Assembly (NCBI GenBank): GCA_035695265.1
Contig: DASSEM010000071.1
Coordinates: forward strand, 1-17,696
DNA from: RHKX01 sp035695265
GTDB lineage: Bacteria > Actinomycetota > Thermoleophilia > Solirubrobacterales > 70-9
Direction: 5' to 3'
Length of the DNA: 17,696 nucleotides
Shown: positions 1 through 6,616 of the stretch, one piece after another
How positions within the stretch are numbered: position 1 is the stretch's first letter
Layout of the letters: every line of letters starts with the position of its first letter
Translations under genes and position numbers: made by a program
Notes under the pieces: generated by a model
Databases searched by the model: none
What the model saw: only the letters and a program-made list of their open reading frames with translations
Told to the model about the DNA's origin: nothing

Positions 1-599
1 CCGCGCCAGACGACGGCGGCGTTCTCCTCGACGAAGAAGCCGATCGACATCACCTTGACGCCGCTCGGCGACTCGAGCGGGATGATCTTGCGCTCGGCGT
101 TGACCGCGGGGCGGCTGCTGACCCCGAGCATCCGCGGGATCGAATAGCCGTAGACGTCGCAGTCGAGGGCGCCCGCCGCCTTGCCCTCAGCGACGAGCGC
201 GGCGGCGAGGTTGGCTGTCATCGTCGACTTGCCGACGCCGCCCTTGCCGGAGGCGACGCAGATCACGTTCTTGACCTGCGCGAGCGCGCCCTCGGGAAGG
301 CCGCCCGGGCGGCCGAGCTTCTGCTGCAGGCCTTGCTTCTCGCCGTCGGACAGAACGTCGAAGCCGACCCCGACGCTCGTCACGCCCTCGATCGCGCCGA
401 CGTTGTCGACGACGGCGCGCTCGAACTGGGCACGGATCGGGCAGCCGGGCGTGGTCAGCGAAACGACGACGTCGACTCTGCCGTCATCGTGGATCTCGAT
501 CGAGCGAACCATCTCGAGCTCGACGATCGAGCGCCGCAACTCCGGGTCGATCACCGCTCGCAGGGCTTCGGTCACCTGGTCTTCGGTCGGTACTGCCAT
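1..599 (-). CDS. mrp: Mrp/ApbC-type Fe-S cluster carrier P-loop ATPase (3' end outside window)
   Basis: A cytosolic ATPase of the Mrp/NBP35 family, thought to carry and hand over Fe-S clusters to apoproteins. The 199 visible residues hold an N-terminal MIP18/DUF59 domain (about 5-85, with TTPGCP at 49-54) followed by the deviant Walker A loop SGKGGVGKST at 117-126, the family signature. After it comes LDCDVYGYSIPRML, matching the usual DADIYGPSIPRML block with C and Y substitutions. The C-terminal half, where the family has its CxxC cluster ligands, lies beyond base 1. The ATG at 599 gives a natural domain start; a GAAGAT hexamer ends 6 nt before it and there is no clear Shine-Dalgarno, so the mRNA may be leaderless. 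Upstream on the same strand are a hairpin-rich stretch and the histone-like gene. The family call is secure; the precise client proteins are unknown. Confidence 0.95.
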   Translation of the reverse strand, partial: MAVPTEDQVTEALRAVIDPELRRSIVELEMVRSIEIHDDGRVDVVVSLTTPGCPIRAQFERAVVDNVGAIEGVTSVGVGFDVLSDGEKQGLQQKLGRPGGLPEGALAQVKNVICVASGKGGVGKSTMTANLAAALVAEGKAAGALDCDVYGYSIPRMLGVSSRPAVNAERKIIPLESPSGVKVMSIGFFVEENAAVVWR

Positions 600-605
600 G
601 CGCTC

Positions 606-611
606 ATCTTC
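606..611 (-). promoter_or_regulatory. Candidate -10 hexamer of mrp (leaderless)
   Basis: The minus strand reads GAAGAT, with A at position 2 and T at position 6, ending 6 nt before the mrp ATG. The same geometry recurs before six other genes in the window. No convincing -35 is seen. Confidence 0.4.
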
Positions 612-631
612 TCAAAGTCGCCACGGCGCGC

Positions 632-666
632 AGAAAGACACAGCGGGCTCTTGCGAGCCCGCTGTG
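632..666 (-). terminator. Rho-independent-like terminator hairpin
   Basis: A perfect 12-bp stem (639-650 with 655-666) closes a four-base loop. On the minus strand the loop is GCAA, a GNRA tetraloop, and the stem is followed by TCTTTCT, a broken U tract. It lies about 130 nt past the stop of the minus-strand histone-like gene and about 30 nt before mrp, so it probably ends transcripts entering from that gene or from the structured stretch just upstream. The U tract is imperfect, so efficiency is uncertain. Confidence 0.6.
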
Positions 667-786
667 CCGGGGAGGAGAGGTGGGGAGCCGAAGCTCCCCT
701 GTCTACCCGCGAATCCGTGCGGGCAGATCCCACCGGATGCCTCCTCTCGTGGGCCGTGCGAATCGCTCCGCCGGCCCGGCATCCGG
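639..786 (-). ncRNA. Candidate structured RNA (leader or small RNA) before mrp
   Basis: Read on the minus strand, this gene-free stretch contains four consecutive hairpins. (a) A 9-bp plus 5-bp stem, 778-786 with 733-741 and 773-777 with 751-755, has a 9-nt purine-rich bulge. (b) CCCGC/GCGGG pairs 719-723 with 706-710. (c) A 7-bp stem at 682-699 is closed by C(UUCG)G. (d) The 12-bp GNRA-capped hairpin at 639-666 leads into a U-rich tail. UUCG and GNRA loops appear only on the minus strand, which fixes the likely direction. I do not recognise an Rfam family: it lacks the hallmarks I know for SRP RNA, RNase P, tmRNA or T-box. It could be the 3' UTR of the histone-like gene, a free small RNA, or an attenuating leader of mrp. 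Confidence 0.35.
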
Positions 787-797
787 GCTAAGTGGTC

Positions 798-1409
798 CTA
801 GGCCAGGGAGCGAACCCGCTCGCTGACCTCGCGGACGCGCTGCTCGGCGTCCTTGCGATTGGCCTTGAGGGTCGACTCCGCGTCGCGGCGCCGCGCCTTG
901 ACCTCGCGCTCGACCTGGGTCCGGGCCTTCTTGACCTGGCGCTCGACCTGGTTGCGGGTCCGCTTGGCGTTCCGGACGGCGCGCTTGCGGGCGCTGCCGC
1001 CACGACGCTCGACCTTGTTCAGCTCGCGACGGAGCTGGGTGCGGACGCGGCGAGCCTCGACCTCGCGCTTGCTCGGCGTGTTCAGGCGGTCGCCGATCTC
1101 GTTGACGCGCTCGGCGGCGGTCAGCGCAGCGCCGACCGGGACGTCGATCGCGGTCTCGGCAGCGGCGCGGACGTACTCGCCGGCAGCCTCGACGCCGGCC
1201 CGCGCCTGATGGAGCGTGGTCGTCGCCTCGTGAGCGGTCTGCTCGGCCGAGCTCTTCGCGGCGGCCTCGGTGCGGGTCGCGCCGCGCTTCGCGCTGGTGG
1301 TGGTCCGCTTCGCCGACTTCCGCGTCTTCGTGGCCTGGGCCTTGGCGGTCGACTTCGACTTGTTGCGGGCCGCGCTGCTGGAGCGGGTGCTGTTGGTGGT
1401 GTTAGCCAT
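798..1409 (-). CDS. Lys/Arg/Ala-rich histone-like protein, function unknown
   Basis: A 203-residue, extremely basic protein. Residues 1-57 are a Ser/Thr/Ala/Lys-rich disordered tail resembling histone H1 or the tails of actinobacterial nucleoid proteins. Residues about 58-110 form an amphipathic, less charged helical segment of the kind seen in HbhA or phasin-like proteins. Residues 111-203 are a charged, probably coiled-coil helix packed with R and K and containing the near-repeats QVERQVKKAR and QVEREVKARR. I chose ATG 1409 because an AAGGGG ribosome site sits 12 nt upstream; a TTG at 1421 would abut that site. The gene is flanked by hairpins and has its own AT-rich upstream region. DNA or RNA binding, or compaction of another polyanion, is inferred from composition only; no named domain is visible. 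Confidence 0.75.
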   Translation of the reverse strand: MANTTNSTRSSSAARNKSKSTAKAQATKTRKSAKRTTTSAKRGATRTEAAAKSSAEQTAHEATTTLHQARAGVEAAGEYVRAAAETAIDVPVGAALTAAERVNEIGDRLNTPSKREVEARRVRTQLRRELNKVERRGGSARKRAVRNAKRTRNQVERQVKKARTQVEREVKARRRDAESTLKANRKDAEQRVREVSERVRSLA

Positions 1410-1463
1410 TTGAGTTCTCAACCCCTTGGTTGGTTTCGTGGGAATCTTCTGAAGTAGTGCCCA

Positions 1464-1492
1464 ATCTAAGATCCTTAAAACTAAGGATGTTC
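1464..1492 (-). promoter_or_regulatory. Candidate promoter with a palindromic operator before the histone-like gene
   Basis: This is a rare AT-rich patch. A perfect 7-bp inverted repeat, ATCCTTA/TAAGGAT (1471-1477 and 1482-1488), lies directly upstream of a TTAGAT hexamer on the minus strand (1464-1469). A promoter there would give a leader of about 48 nt ending in the AAGGGG ribosome site. The palindrome would sit in the -35/-10 spacer, a typical repressor position. No good -35 is visible. Confidence 0.4.
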
Positions 1493-1558
1493 AGAGTGTA
1501 GCACCGAACGCCTGTTCTTACACGGCGCCGCGAGCTCAGTTACAGAGCCAAGTGTGAG

Positions 1559-1577
1559 CCACCGCACAGAGCGGTGG
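1559..1577 (-). terminator. Hairpin just past the IMPase-family gene
   Basis: CCACCGC and GCGGTGG pair over a 5-nt loop, 11 nt after the stop codon of the minus-strand phosphatase gene. There is no U run after the stem on that strand, so it is a GC-type terminator at best. Confidence 0.4.
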
Positions 1578-1588
1578 GGTAGGGCCGT

Positions 1589-2425
1589 TCAGCCCGCCTG
1601 GCGGGCGGTGCTCGCCTCGTGGGCCTCGCGCACGACCTCGAGCTGCTCCGCCGTGCGGGCGGCGATCACCGGGTAGCGCGCCTCGAGATCGAGCCCGGCG
1701 GCGGCGAGCTCCCAACCGACGAACTCGACCTCGGCGCCGGCTTCCCGGGCGATGAGCTGTGCCGCAGCGGCGTCGACCGACCGGCAGGGGCGCGCCGAGA
1801 GCATCGCATCGAAGCGGCCGCAGGCGACGTAGCCGAGCGTGATCGCAATCGAGCCGATGACCCGGATCCGGTACGCCTTGCCCTGCAGGGCCTCGGCCGC
1901 GCCGACGACCCAGCGCGGATCCGCCGACTCGAGCCCGACCACCTCGAGCGGCGCCGGCTCGTCCGGCTCGATCCGGCAGCCGTTCAGGCGGGCGCCCTCG
2001 CCCCGGATCGCGGTCAGCTCCTCGCCGGCGCCGAAGTCGTGGACGAAGCCGAAGCTGACGTCGGCCATCGACCCGCCGTCGGCGACCGCGACCGAGAGCG
2101 AGTGTGAGGGAATCGTCCGGCGCACGTTCATCGAGCCGTCGATCGGGTCGATGATGACCTGGTGCGCGGGCTCGCCCGCGCCGAGCACGACCTCGCCGCG
2201 CTCCTCGCTGACCGCGGCGAGGCTGACCCCGGTCGCCGCGATCCGCTCGAGCTCCTCGAAGATGATGTCCTCGCACTGGCGATCGAGCTGCAGCGTCATG
2301 TCGCCGCCCTCGCCGCGGCCCTCGTAGTGGCTGCGGGCGGCGATCCCCCGGGTGGCGGCGAACAGGTCCGACTGGCGGGCGGCCATTCGCCGGCAGGCAT
2401 CGAGCCAGTCGATCTCGTGGACCAC
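1589..2425 (-). CDS. Inositol monophosphatase-family (Mg-dependent sugar phosphatase) protein
   Basis: A 278-residue member of the Li-sensitive IMPase/FBPase/CysQ phosphatase superfamily, cytosolic. Visible metal-site motifs are SEE at 73-75, DPIDGSMN at 93-100 (usual form DPIDGTxNF) and the distal aspartate D218 in RSVDAAAAQLIAREAG. GSIAITLGYVACGRFDA at 191-207 is the typical block before it. Together these give the expected three-metal catalytic centre. The substrate cannot be told: inositol-1-phosphate, fructose-1,6-bisphosphate and PAP are all possible. Start: GTG 2425, with TACCAT ending 7 nt before it on the minus strand, suggesting a leaderless message; upstream in-frame sequence belongs to the opposite-strand helicase gene. 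It is divergent from that gene with only 57 bp between starts. Confidence 0.88.
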   Translation of the reverse strand: MVHEIDWLDACRRMAARQSDLFAATRGIAARSHYEGRGEGGDMTLQLDRQCEDIIFEELERIAATGVSLAAVSEERGEVVLGAGEPAHQVIIDPIDGSMNVRRTIPSHSLSVAVADGGSMADVSFGFVHDFGAGEELTAIRGEGARLNGCRIEPDEPAPLEVVGLESADPRWVVGAAEALQGKAYRIRVIGSIAITLGYVACGRFDAMLSARPCRSVDAAAAQLIAREAGAEVEFVGWELAAAGLDLEARYPVIAARTAEQLEVVREAHEASTARQAG

Positions 2426-2432
2426 GGCGGCA

Positions 2433-2438
2433 ATGGTA
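2433..2438 (-). promoter_or_regulatory. Candidate -10 hexamer (IMPase gene)
   Basis: The minus strand reads TACCAT, ending 7 nt before the GTG start at 2425, so transcription would begin at or next to the start codon. Confidence 0.4.
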
Positions 2439-2440
2439 TT

Positions 2441-2459
2441 GGGGCCGGTGAGCGGCCCC
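2441..2459. promoter_or_regulatory. Inverted repeat between divergent promoters (operator candidate)
   Basis: GGGGCCG and CGGCCCC are perfect 7-bp arms around a 5-bp centre. The element lies midway between the two outward-facing -10 candidates (2433-2438 minus, 2470-2475 plus), where one regulator could control both the phosphatase and the helicase-nuclease. In such GC-rich DNA a 7-bp GC palindrome can also arise by chance. Confidence 0.35.
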
Positions 2460-2469
2460 GCGGCCCCGC

Positions 2470-2475
2470 TACCGT
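2470..2475 (+). promoter_or_regulatory. Candidate -10 hexamer (helicase-nuclease gene)
   Basis: TACCGT ends 7 nt before the ATG at 2483, with no Shine-Dalgarno, suggesting leaderless initiation. Confidence 0.4.
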
Positions 2476-2482
2476 TGCCGGG

Positions 2483-5400
2483 ATGGAGGCAGCGACCGGC
2501 GACGGCTTCACGCGCGTGCTCGCGCTCGACGCCGGCCCGGCGCTGATCGGCGGCGTCGCCGGCTCGGGCCGGACCGAGCTGCTGGCGCGGAAGGCGGCCG
2601 CGCTCTGCGCTTCGGGGACCGCGCCCGACCGGCTCCTGCTCCTCACCCGGGCGGCCGCCAACCGGGCGCATCTCCGTGAACGCGTCGCGGCGCTGCTCGA
2701 CGGATCCTCCGAGGACGCAGCGATCGAGACCTGGACCGGCATCGGCGAGCGTCTGCTCCGCGAGCATGCGCTCGAGGCCGGGATCGACCCGTTCTTCGAG
2801 GTGGCGGGGCCCGCCGACCGCCTGGCGCTGCTCCTCGATCGCCTCGACGAGCTGCCGCTGCGCCGGCATGAGATCCGCGGCAACCCCGCAGGCCTGCTCG
2901 CCGGGCTGCTCGAGCGGATCGACGCGCTGAAGCGTGCGGGGATCGGACCCGCCGACCTCCGCGACCGTGCCCGCGCCGCCGAGCGCGGCGCCGCCGGCAG
3001 CAGCGATCGCGATGCGGCGCTCCGCGAGCTCGAGTTCAGCGAGCTCTTCGACCGCCACGACGCGATCATGCTCGAGCTCGGCATGCTCGACGAGGGCGAG
3101 CTCGTCCTCGAGCTCGGTCGCCTGCTCAGCCGCCACCCGGAGCTGAGCGCCGCGCTCGGTGCCCGCTACGAGTGGCTCCTCGTCGATGAGCTCGAGGACG
3201 CCGGCGCGCCCCAGGTCGCCTGCCTGCCGTTGCTGGCTCCGCACGGCAACGTGATCGCCGCCTGCGACCCCGACCAGGGTCTCGGCGCGGAGCGCGGCTA
3301 CGGCGAGGCGGCCGCGCTCGCCTTCCGCGAGCGCTTCCCCGCGGCCGAGCTGATCGGCCTCGGGCCGAGCCGCCGCTCGGGCGGCGCGGCGGCCCGGGCG
3401 CTGGCGACGGCCGCCGCCCAGGTCCCCGGCTCCTACCGGCGGTCGCTGCCGGCCGCCGTGCCGGCGGCAGCGGACACCGCGGCCGCGGACGTGGCGGTCC
3501 GGTTCTGGCGCTGCGCGAACGAGCGCGCCGAGGCGCAGGCGGTGGCGCGCGAGATCGAGCACGCGCTCGCCTCCGGGGCGAGCCGGCCCGAGGACATCTG
3601 CGTGCTGACCGCGACCGGCGGCGGTGAGAGCCGCCTGGTCGCGGCGGCGCTCGAAGAGCGCAACGTCCCGTTCCGGAGCAGTGGCTCAGCGGCGCTGTTC
3701 GGCCGGCCCGAGATCCGCGACGCGATCGCGTGGATGCGCGCGCTCGCCGACCCGAACGACTCGGCCGCCGTCGTCCGGGCGCTGACCAGGCCGCCGACCG
3801 AGCTGCGCTCGGTCGATCTCGCCCGCTGCACGACGATCGCCCGGCGTCGCAAGCTCGACATGATCTCGGCGGTCGAGGCGGCGCTCGACAGCCCGCAGCT
3901 CCCGCCGCCGTCGCGCGACCGGCTCCGCGCCTTCCTGAAGCTCTACCGGGCCGCGGCCGGCGCCTTCGACAGCCTGCGCGCCGACGTCTTCGTGCGCCGC
4001 CTGATCGAGCGCGTCGGCTTCCGCCGCCATGCGCTCTTCGCCGCGAGCCCGGAGACGGCGGAGCGGCTCGTCAACCTCTCGCGGCTGGCCGAGCTGGCCG
4101 CCGCCTGGACGCGGCGCCGCCCCGACGGCTCGACTCGGGACTTCGTCCGCTACCTGGCCGCGGTCGCCGAGGCCGGACAGCGGTTCGGCCCCGCTGCCGA
4201 GCCGCCTCCCTCCGGCGCGGTCATGCTCGCCGAGCCGGAGCAGGTCAAGGGGATGGACTTCGACCGGGTCTACATGCTCGGCCTCGGCCGCGGCGCCCTG
4301 CGCCGCGGCGCCGAGCGGGCTGCGTGGGTCCCGGACGAGCTGCCGGCGGGGGACCGCCCGCCCGCGGGCGACGTCGCCGACGGCTTGCAGGCGCGCCGGG
4401 CATACGTCGGGCTGAGCCGCGCCCGGGGGTCGGTCGTCCTCTCCCGCGCCGAGCAGGTCCGCGGTGCTGCGGTGGCTCCCTCGCCACTGTATGAGGCGAT
4501 CCGGGCCGAGCTCGACGGCCGCGAGGAGCGGCACGAGGAGGAGCTCTTCGGCCCGGCCGAGGGCCTCCACGCGACCTACCGGATGCTCCGTGACGAGGTG
4601 CTGGAGGCATCGTGGCGGGCCGGAGCGGCGCTCAGCGAGATGCGGCTCGACACCGCCGAGGACGTCAACCGGGCCGTCGCCCGCTACTTCGAGCTGCTGA
4701 AGCTCGCGGCACTGATCCAGCGGCCAGGCGACGAGCCCGAGCGCGACGCGATCGCCGCCCTGAACGAGCTGATCGGCCGGATCGCGACGCCCGAGCAGCT
4801 CGCCGAGCTGAGCCGCTCGGCGCTCGACGAGTACGTGCTCGACGAGGACCGCGACCGGACCCGCCGCAGCGAGGAGCTGGCGAGCCGGGCCGAGCCGGGG
4901 CTCGAGGCGTTCCTGCCGCAGCGCGGCGGCGGGCTCGCGCTCTCGGCCTCCGACGTCGACCTCTACCGGACCTGCCCGCTCAAGTACAAGTTCGCGCGCG
5001 TCTTCGCGATCCCGCAGGAGCCGACGATCAACCAGCGGTTCGGGATCCTGATCCACAACGTCCTCGAGCGCTACCACGCCGAGGAGCTCCGCGACGCCGG
5101 CGGCGAGTCCGGCGGGCTGAGCCGCCTGCTCGACCTGTTCGAGGCCGGCTGGCGGCGGACCGGCTTCGGCTTCAGCGACGACGAGCTCCAGTACCGCGAC
5201 CGTGCCGTCGCCGCCCTCGCCCGCTACCACGAGCGCCACACGGCCGGCGCGGCGCGGCCGGTCTGGCTCGAGCGCCGGTTCTCGTTCCGGATCGGCGAGA
5301 CGACGATCGGCGGCCGCGTCGACCGCGTCGATCGCCATCCCGACGGCAGCTACGAGCTGATCGACTACAAGACCGGGCCCGCGAAGTCGGCGGCCGCGCT

Positions 5401-5662
5401 CGCCGACGACCTCCAGATCGCCCTCTACCGCGTCGCCGCCCGCGAGGCCTGGGACATCGAGGCCGCCGACGGCGCCTACTGGTACGTGCTCGATGACGAG
5501 AAGGTCCCGGCCGGCGGCGAGCCCGACGCGATCGAGCGGGTCGGCCGGACCGTCGCCGAGGTCGCCGCCGGAATCACCGGCCAGGACTTCGAGCCGCGCC
5601 CCTCATTCGAGGTCTGCTCCTGGTGCGACTACCGTCTGATCTGCCCGGCCAGCGAGGCCTGA
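2483..5662 (+). CDS. UvrD-like motor fused to RecB/AddB-type Fe-S nuclease (AdnA/AdnB-like)
   Basis: A 1,059-residue protein with the layout and size of mycobacterial AdnA/AdnB, which resect DNA double-strand breaks. The N-terminal SF1 motor is altered. Walker A is GGVAGSGRTELL with R30 in place of lysine, motif II is DELED (235-239) rather than DEFQD, and motif III is CDPDQGLGAERG (from 261) rather than GDxxQSIYxFRG. EQVKGMDFD (586-594) and RRAYVGLSRAR (638-648, arginine finger) are conserved. The C-terminal nuclease looks intact: H858 in GILIHNVLERYH, D947 in GGRVDRVD, D961 and K963 in LIDYKTG, and Q978/Y982 in QIALY. Cysteines C831, C1045, C1048 and C1054 (CPLKY, then CSWCDYRLIC) match the AddB/Cas4 4Fe-4S site. 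No second subunit is adjacent, so a partner would be elsewhere. Start ATG 2483 follows a near-perfect leaderless -10. It converges on the PAC2 gene with 1 bp between stops. Confidence 0.9.
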   Translation: MEAATGDGFTRVLALDAGPALIGGVAGSGRTELLARKAAALCASGTAPDRLLLLTRAAANRAHLRERVAALLDGSSEDAAIETWTGIGERLLREHALEAGIDPFFEVAGPADRLALLLDRLDELPLRRHEIRGNPAGLLAGLLERIDALKRAGIGPADLRDRARAAERGAAGSSDRDAALRELEFSELFDRHDAIMLELGMLDEGELVLELGRLLSRHPELSAALGARYEWLLVDELEDAGAPQVACLPLLAPHGNVIAACDPDQGLGAERGYGEAAALAFRERFPAAELIGLGPSRRSGGAAARALATAAAQVPGSYRRSLPAAVPAAADTAAADVAVRFWRCANERAEAQAVAREIEHALASGASRPEDICVLTATGGGESRLVAAALEERNVPFRSSGSAALFGRPEIRDAIAWMRALADPNDSAAVVRALTRPPTELRSVDLARCTTIARRRKLDMISAVEAALDSPQLPPPSRDRLRAFLKLYRAAAGAFDSLRADVFVRRLIERVGFRRHALFAASPETAERLVNLSRLAELAAAWTRRRPDGSTRDFVRYLAAVAEAGQRFGPAAEPPPSGAVMLAEPEQVKGMDFDRVYMLGLGRGALRRGAERAAWVPDELPAGDRPPAGDVADGLQARRAYVGLSRARGSVVLSRAEQVRGAAVAPSPLYEAIRAELDGREERHEEELFGPAEGLHATYRMLRDEVLEASWRAGAALSEMRLDTAEDVNRAVARYFELLKLAALIQRPGDEPERDAIAALNELIGRIATPEQLAELSRSALDEYVLDEDRDRTRRSEELASRAEPGLEAFLPQRGGGLALSASDVDLYRTCPLKYKFARVFAIPQEPTINQRFGILIHNVLERYHAEELRDAGGESGGLSRLLDLFEAGWRRTGFGFSDDELQYRDRAVAALARYHERHTAGAARPVWLERRFSFRIGETTIGGRVDRVDRHPDGSYELIDYKTGPAKSAAALADDLQIALYRVAAREAWDIEAADGAYWYVLDDEKVPAGGEPDAIERVGRTVAEVAAGITGQDFEPRPSFEVCSWCDYRLICPASEA

Positions 5663-5663
5663 C

Positions 5664-6536
5664 TCAGTCGCGTTGCTGCCTGAGGAAGCGCTGGAACTCG
5701 CGGGCGATCGCATCGCCGGATGGAACGTCCTCCTGGGCGAAGCCGGCGACCTCGTCCTGCTGGTCCTCGAGTTGCTCGACCATCTCCTTGATCTCCGGGT
5801 TGGCGGCGACGGCCTCGGTGACCTGCTGCTCGAAGGCGACCGCCGCCTGCTCGAGGTCCGAAGCCTCGACCGCGATCCCGATCATGCCCTCGAGGCGGCG
5901 CAGCAGCGCCAGCCCCGCCTTCGGGTTCGGCACGGCGGCCGCGTAGTGAGGGACCGCGGCCCAGAGGCTGGCGGCGGCGAGTCCGCGCTCGCGGCAGATC
6001 GCGTGGAAGATCCCGAGGACCCCGGTGGGCCCCTCGTAGGCGACGTCCTCGAAGCCGAGCTGCTCGATCATCGCGTCGTCGGTGGCGAGGCCGGTGATCG
6101 GGACCGGGCGGGTGTGGGCGACGTCGGCGATCAGGGAGCCGAACGTGATCACCGACTCGACTCCGCAAGCCTCGGCGACATCGAGGACGGCGTTGCAGAA
6201 GGTGCGCCAGCGGGTGCTCGGCTCGGTGCCCGAGATCACCAGGAGGTCGCGCTCGGCGTCGGTCGCCTTCGCGGCGACGATCAGGTTGTCGGGCCACTCG
6301 ACGTCCTGCATGCGACCGCCGGCGATGTCGATCGTCGGCCGGTTCGCCTGGAAGTCGAAGAACTCCTCGGGGTCGATCTGGGCGATGAGCTCGGTCTCGA
6401 GCGAGGCGCCGATCGCCCCAAGCGCGGTGCCGGCGGCACTGGCGGCGTCGTTCCAGCCCGAGAAGGACGCGACGAGCACCGGCGAGCGCAGCTCCGGCGG
6501 CTCCCGCTCCCAGATGATCGGTTGGACCGGATCCAT
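5664..6536 (-). CDS. PAC2-family protein (proteasome assembly chaperone-like)
   Basis: A 290-residue PAC2-family protein. The family is named for a eukaryotic proteasome assembly chaperone and is common in actinomycetes, where its role is not settled. Typical blocks are SFSGWNDAASAAG near residue 25, GTEPSTRW near 105, FGSLIADVAHTRP, GPTGVLGIFH, LWAAVPHYAAAVPNPKAG and the C-terminal REFQRFLRQ. The last 70 residues are charged and probably helical, with a Q/E-rich segment. ATG 6536 is preferred over GTG 6545: the minus-strand hexamer TACTGT ends exactly 7 nt before it and there is no ribosome site. The gene is divergent from the HD exonuclease and converges on the helicase-nuclease. A link to the proteasome is family knowledge only; no proteasome gene is in the window. 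Confidence 0.9.
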   Translation of the reverse strand: MDPVQPIIWEREPPELRSPVLVASFSGWNDAASAAGTALGAIGASLETELIAQIDPEEFFDFQANRPTIDIAGGRMQDVEWPDNLIVAAKATDAERDLLVISGTEPSTRWRTFCNAVLDVAEACGVESVITFGSLIADVAHTRPVPITGLATDDAMIEQLGFEDVAYEGPTGVLGIFHAICRERGLAAASLWAAVPHYAAAVPNPKAGLALLRRLEGMIGIAVEASDLEQAAVAFEQQVTEAVAANPEIKEMVEQLEDQQDEVAGFAQEDVPSGDAIAREFQRFLRQQRD

Positions 6537-6543
6537 CGAGCCC

Positions 6544-6549
6544 ACAGTA
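6544..6549 (-). promoter_or_regulatory. Candidate -10 hexamer (PAC2 gene)
   Basis: The minus strand reads TACTGT, ending 7 nt before the ATG at 6536. The hexamer overlaps the alternative GTG start at 6545, which argues against that start. Confidence 0.4.
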
Positions 6550-6616
6550 GCGACGGCGGATCGGCCGGTGCGGCAGCCCGCGCTGGTGCGTCCGGGCGGG
6601 TCTGCATGATCGCGAC

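Noticed and set aside
597..733. Small minus-strand open frame beginning GTG 733 after AGGAGG, possible leader peptide to mrp
   Set aside because: AGGAGG is in the bulge of a hairpin and the product has no pattern typical of a leader peptide; it passes through the hairpins and overlaps the mrp start out of frame. Too weak to call.
2426..3562. Long in-frame upstream extension of the IMPase gene
   Set aside because: It overlaps the helicase gene antisense and has shadow-like composition; family length and the -10 position support GTG 2425.
3686..5338. 550-codon open frame antisense to the helicase-nuclease gene
   Set aside because: Its translation is low-complexity (runs of R, A, E, G, V, L) with no domain, as expected for a high-GC antisense frame; the sense frame carries all motor and nuclease motifs.
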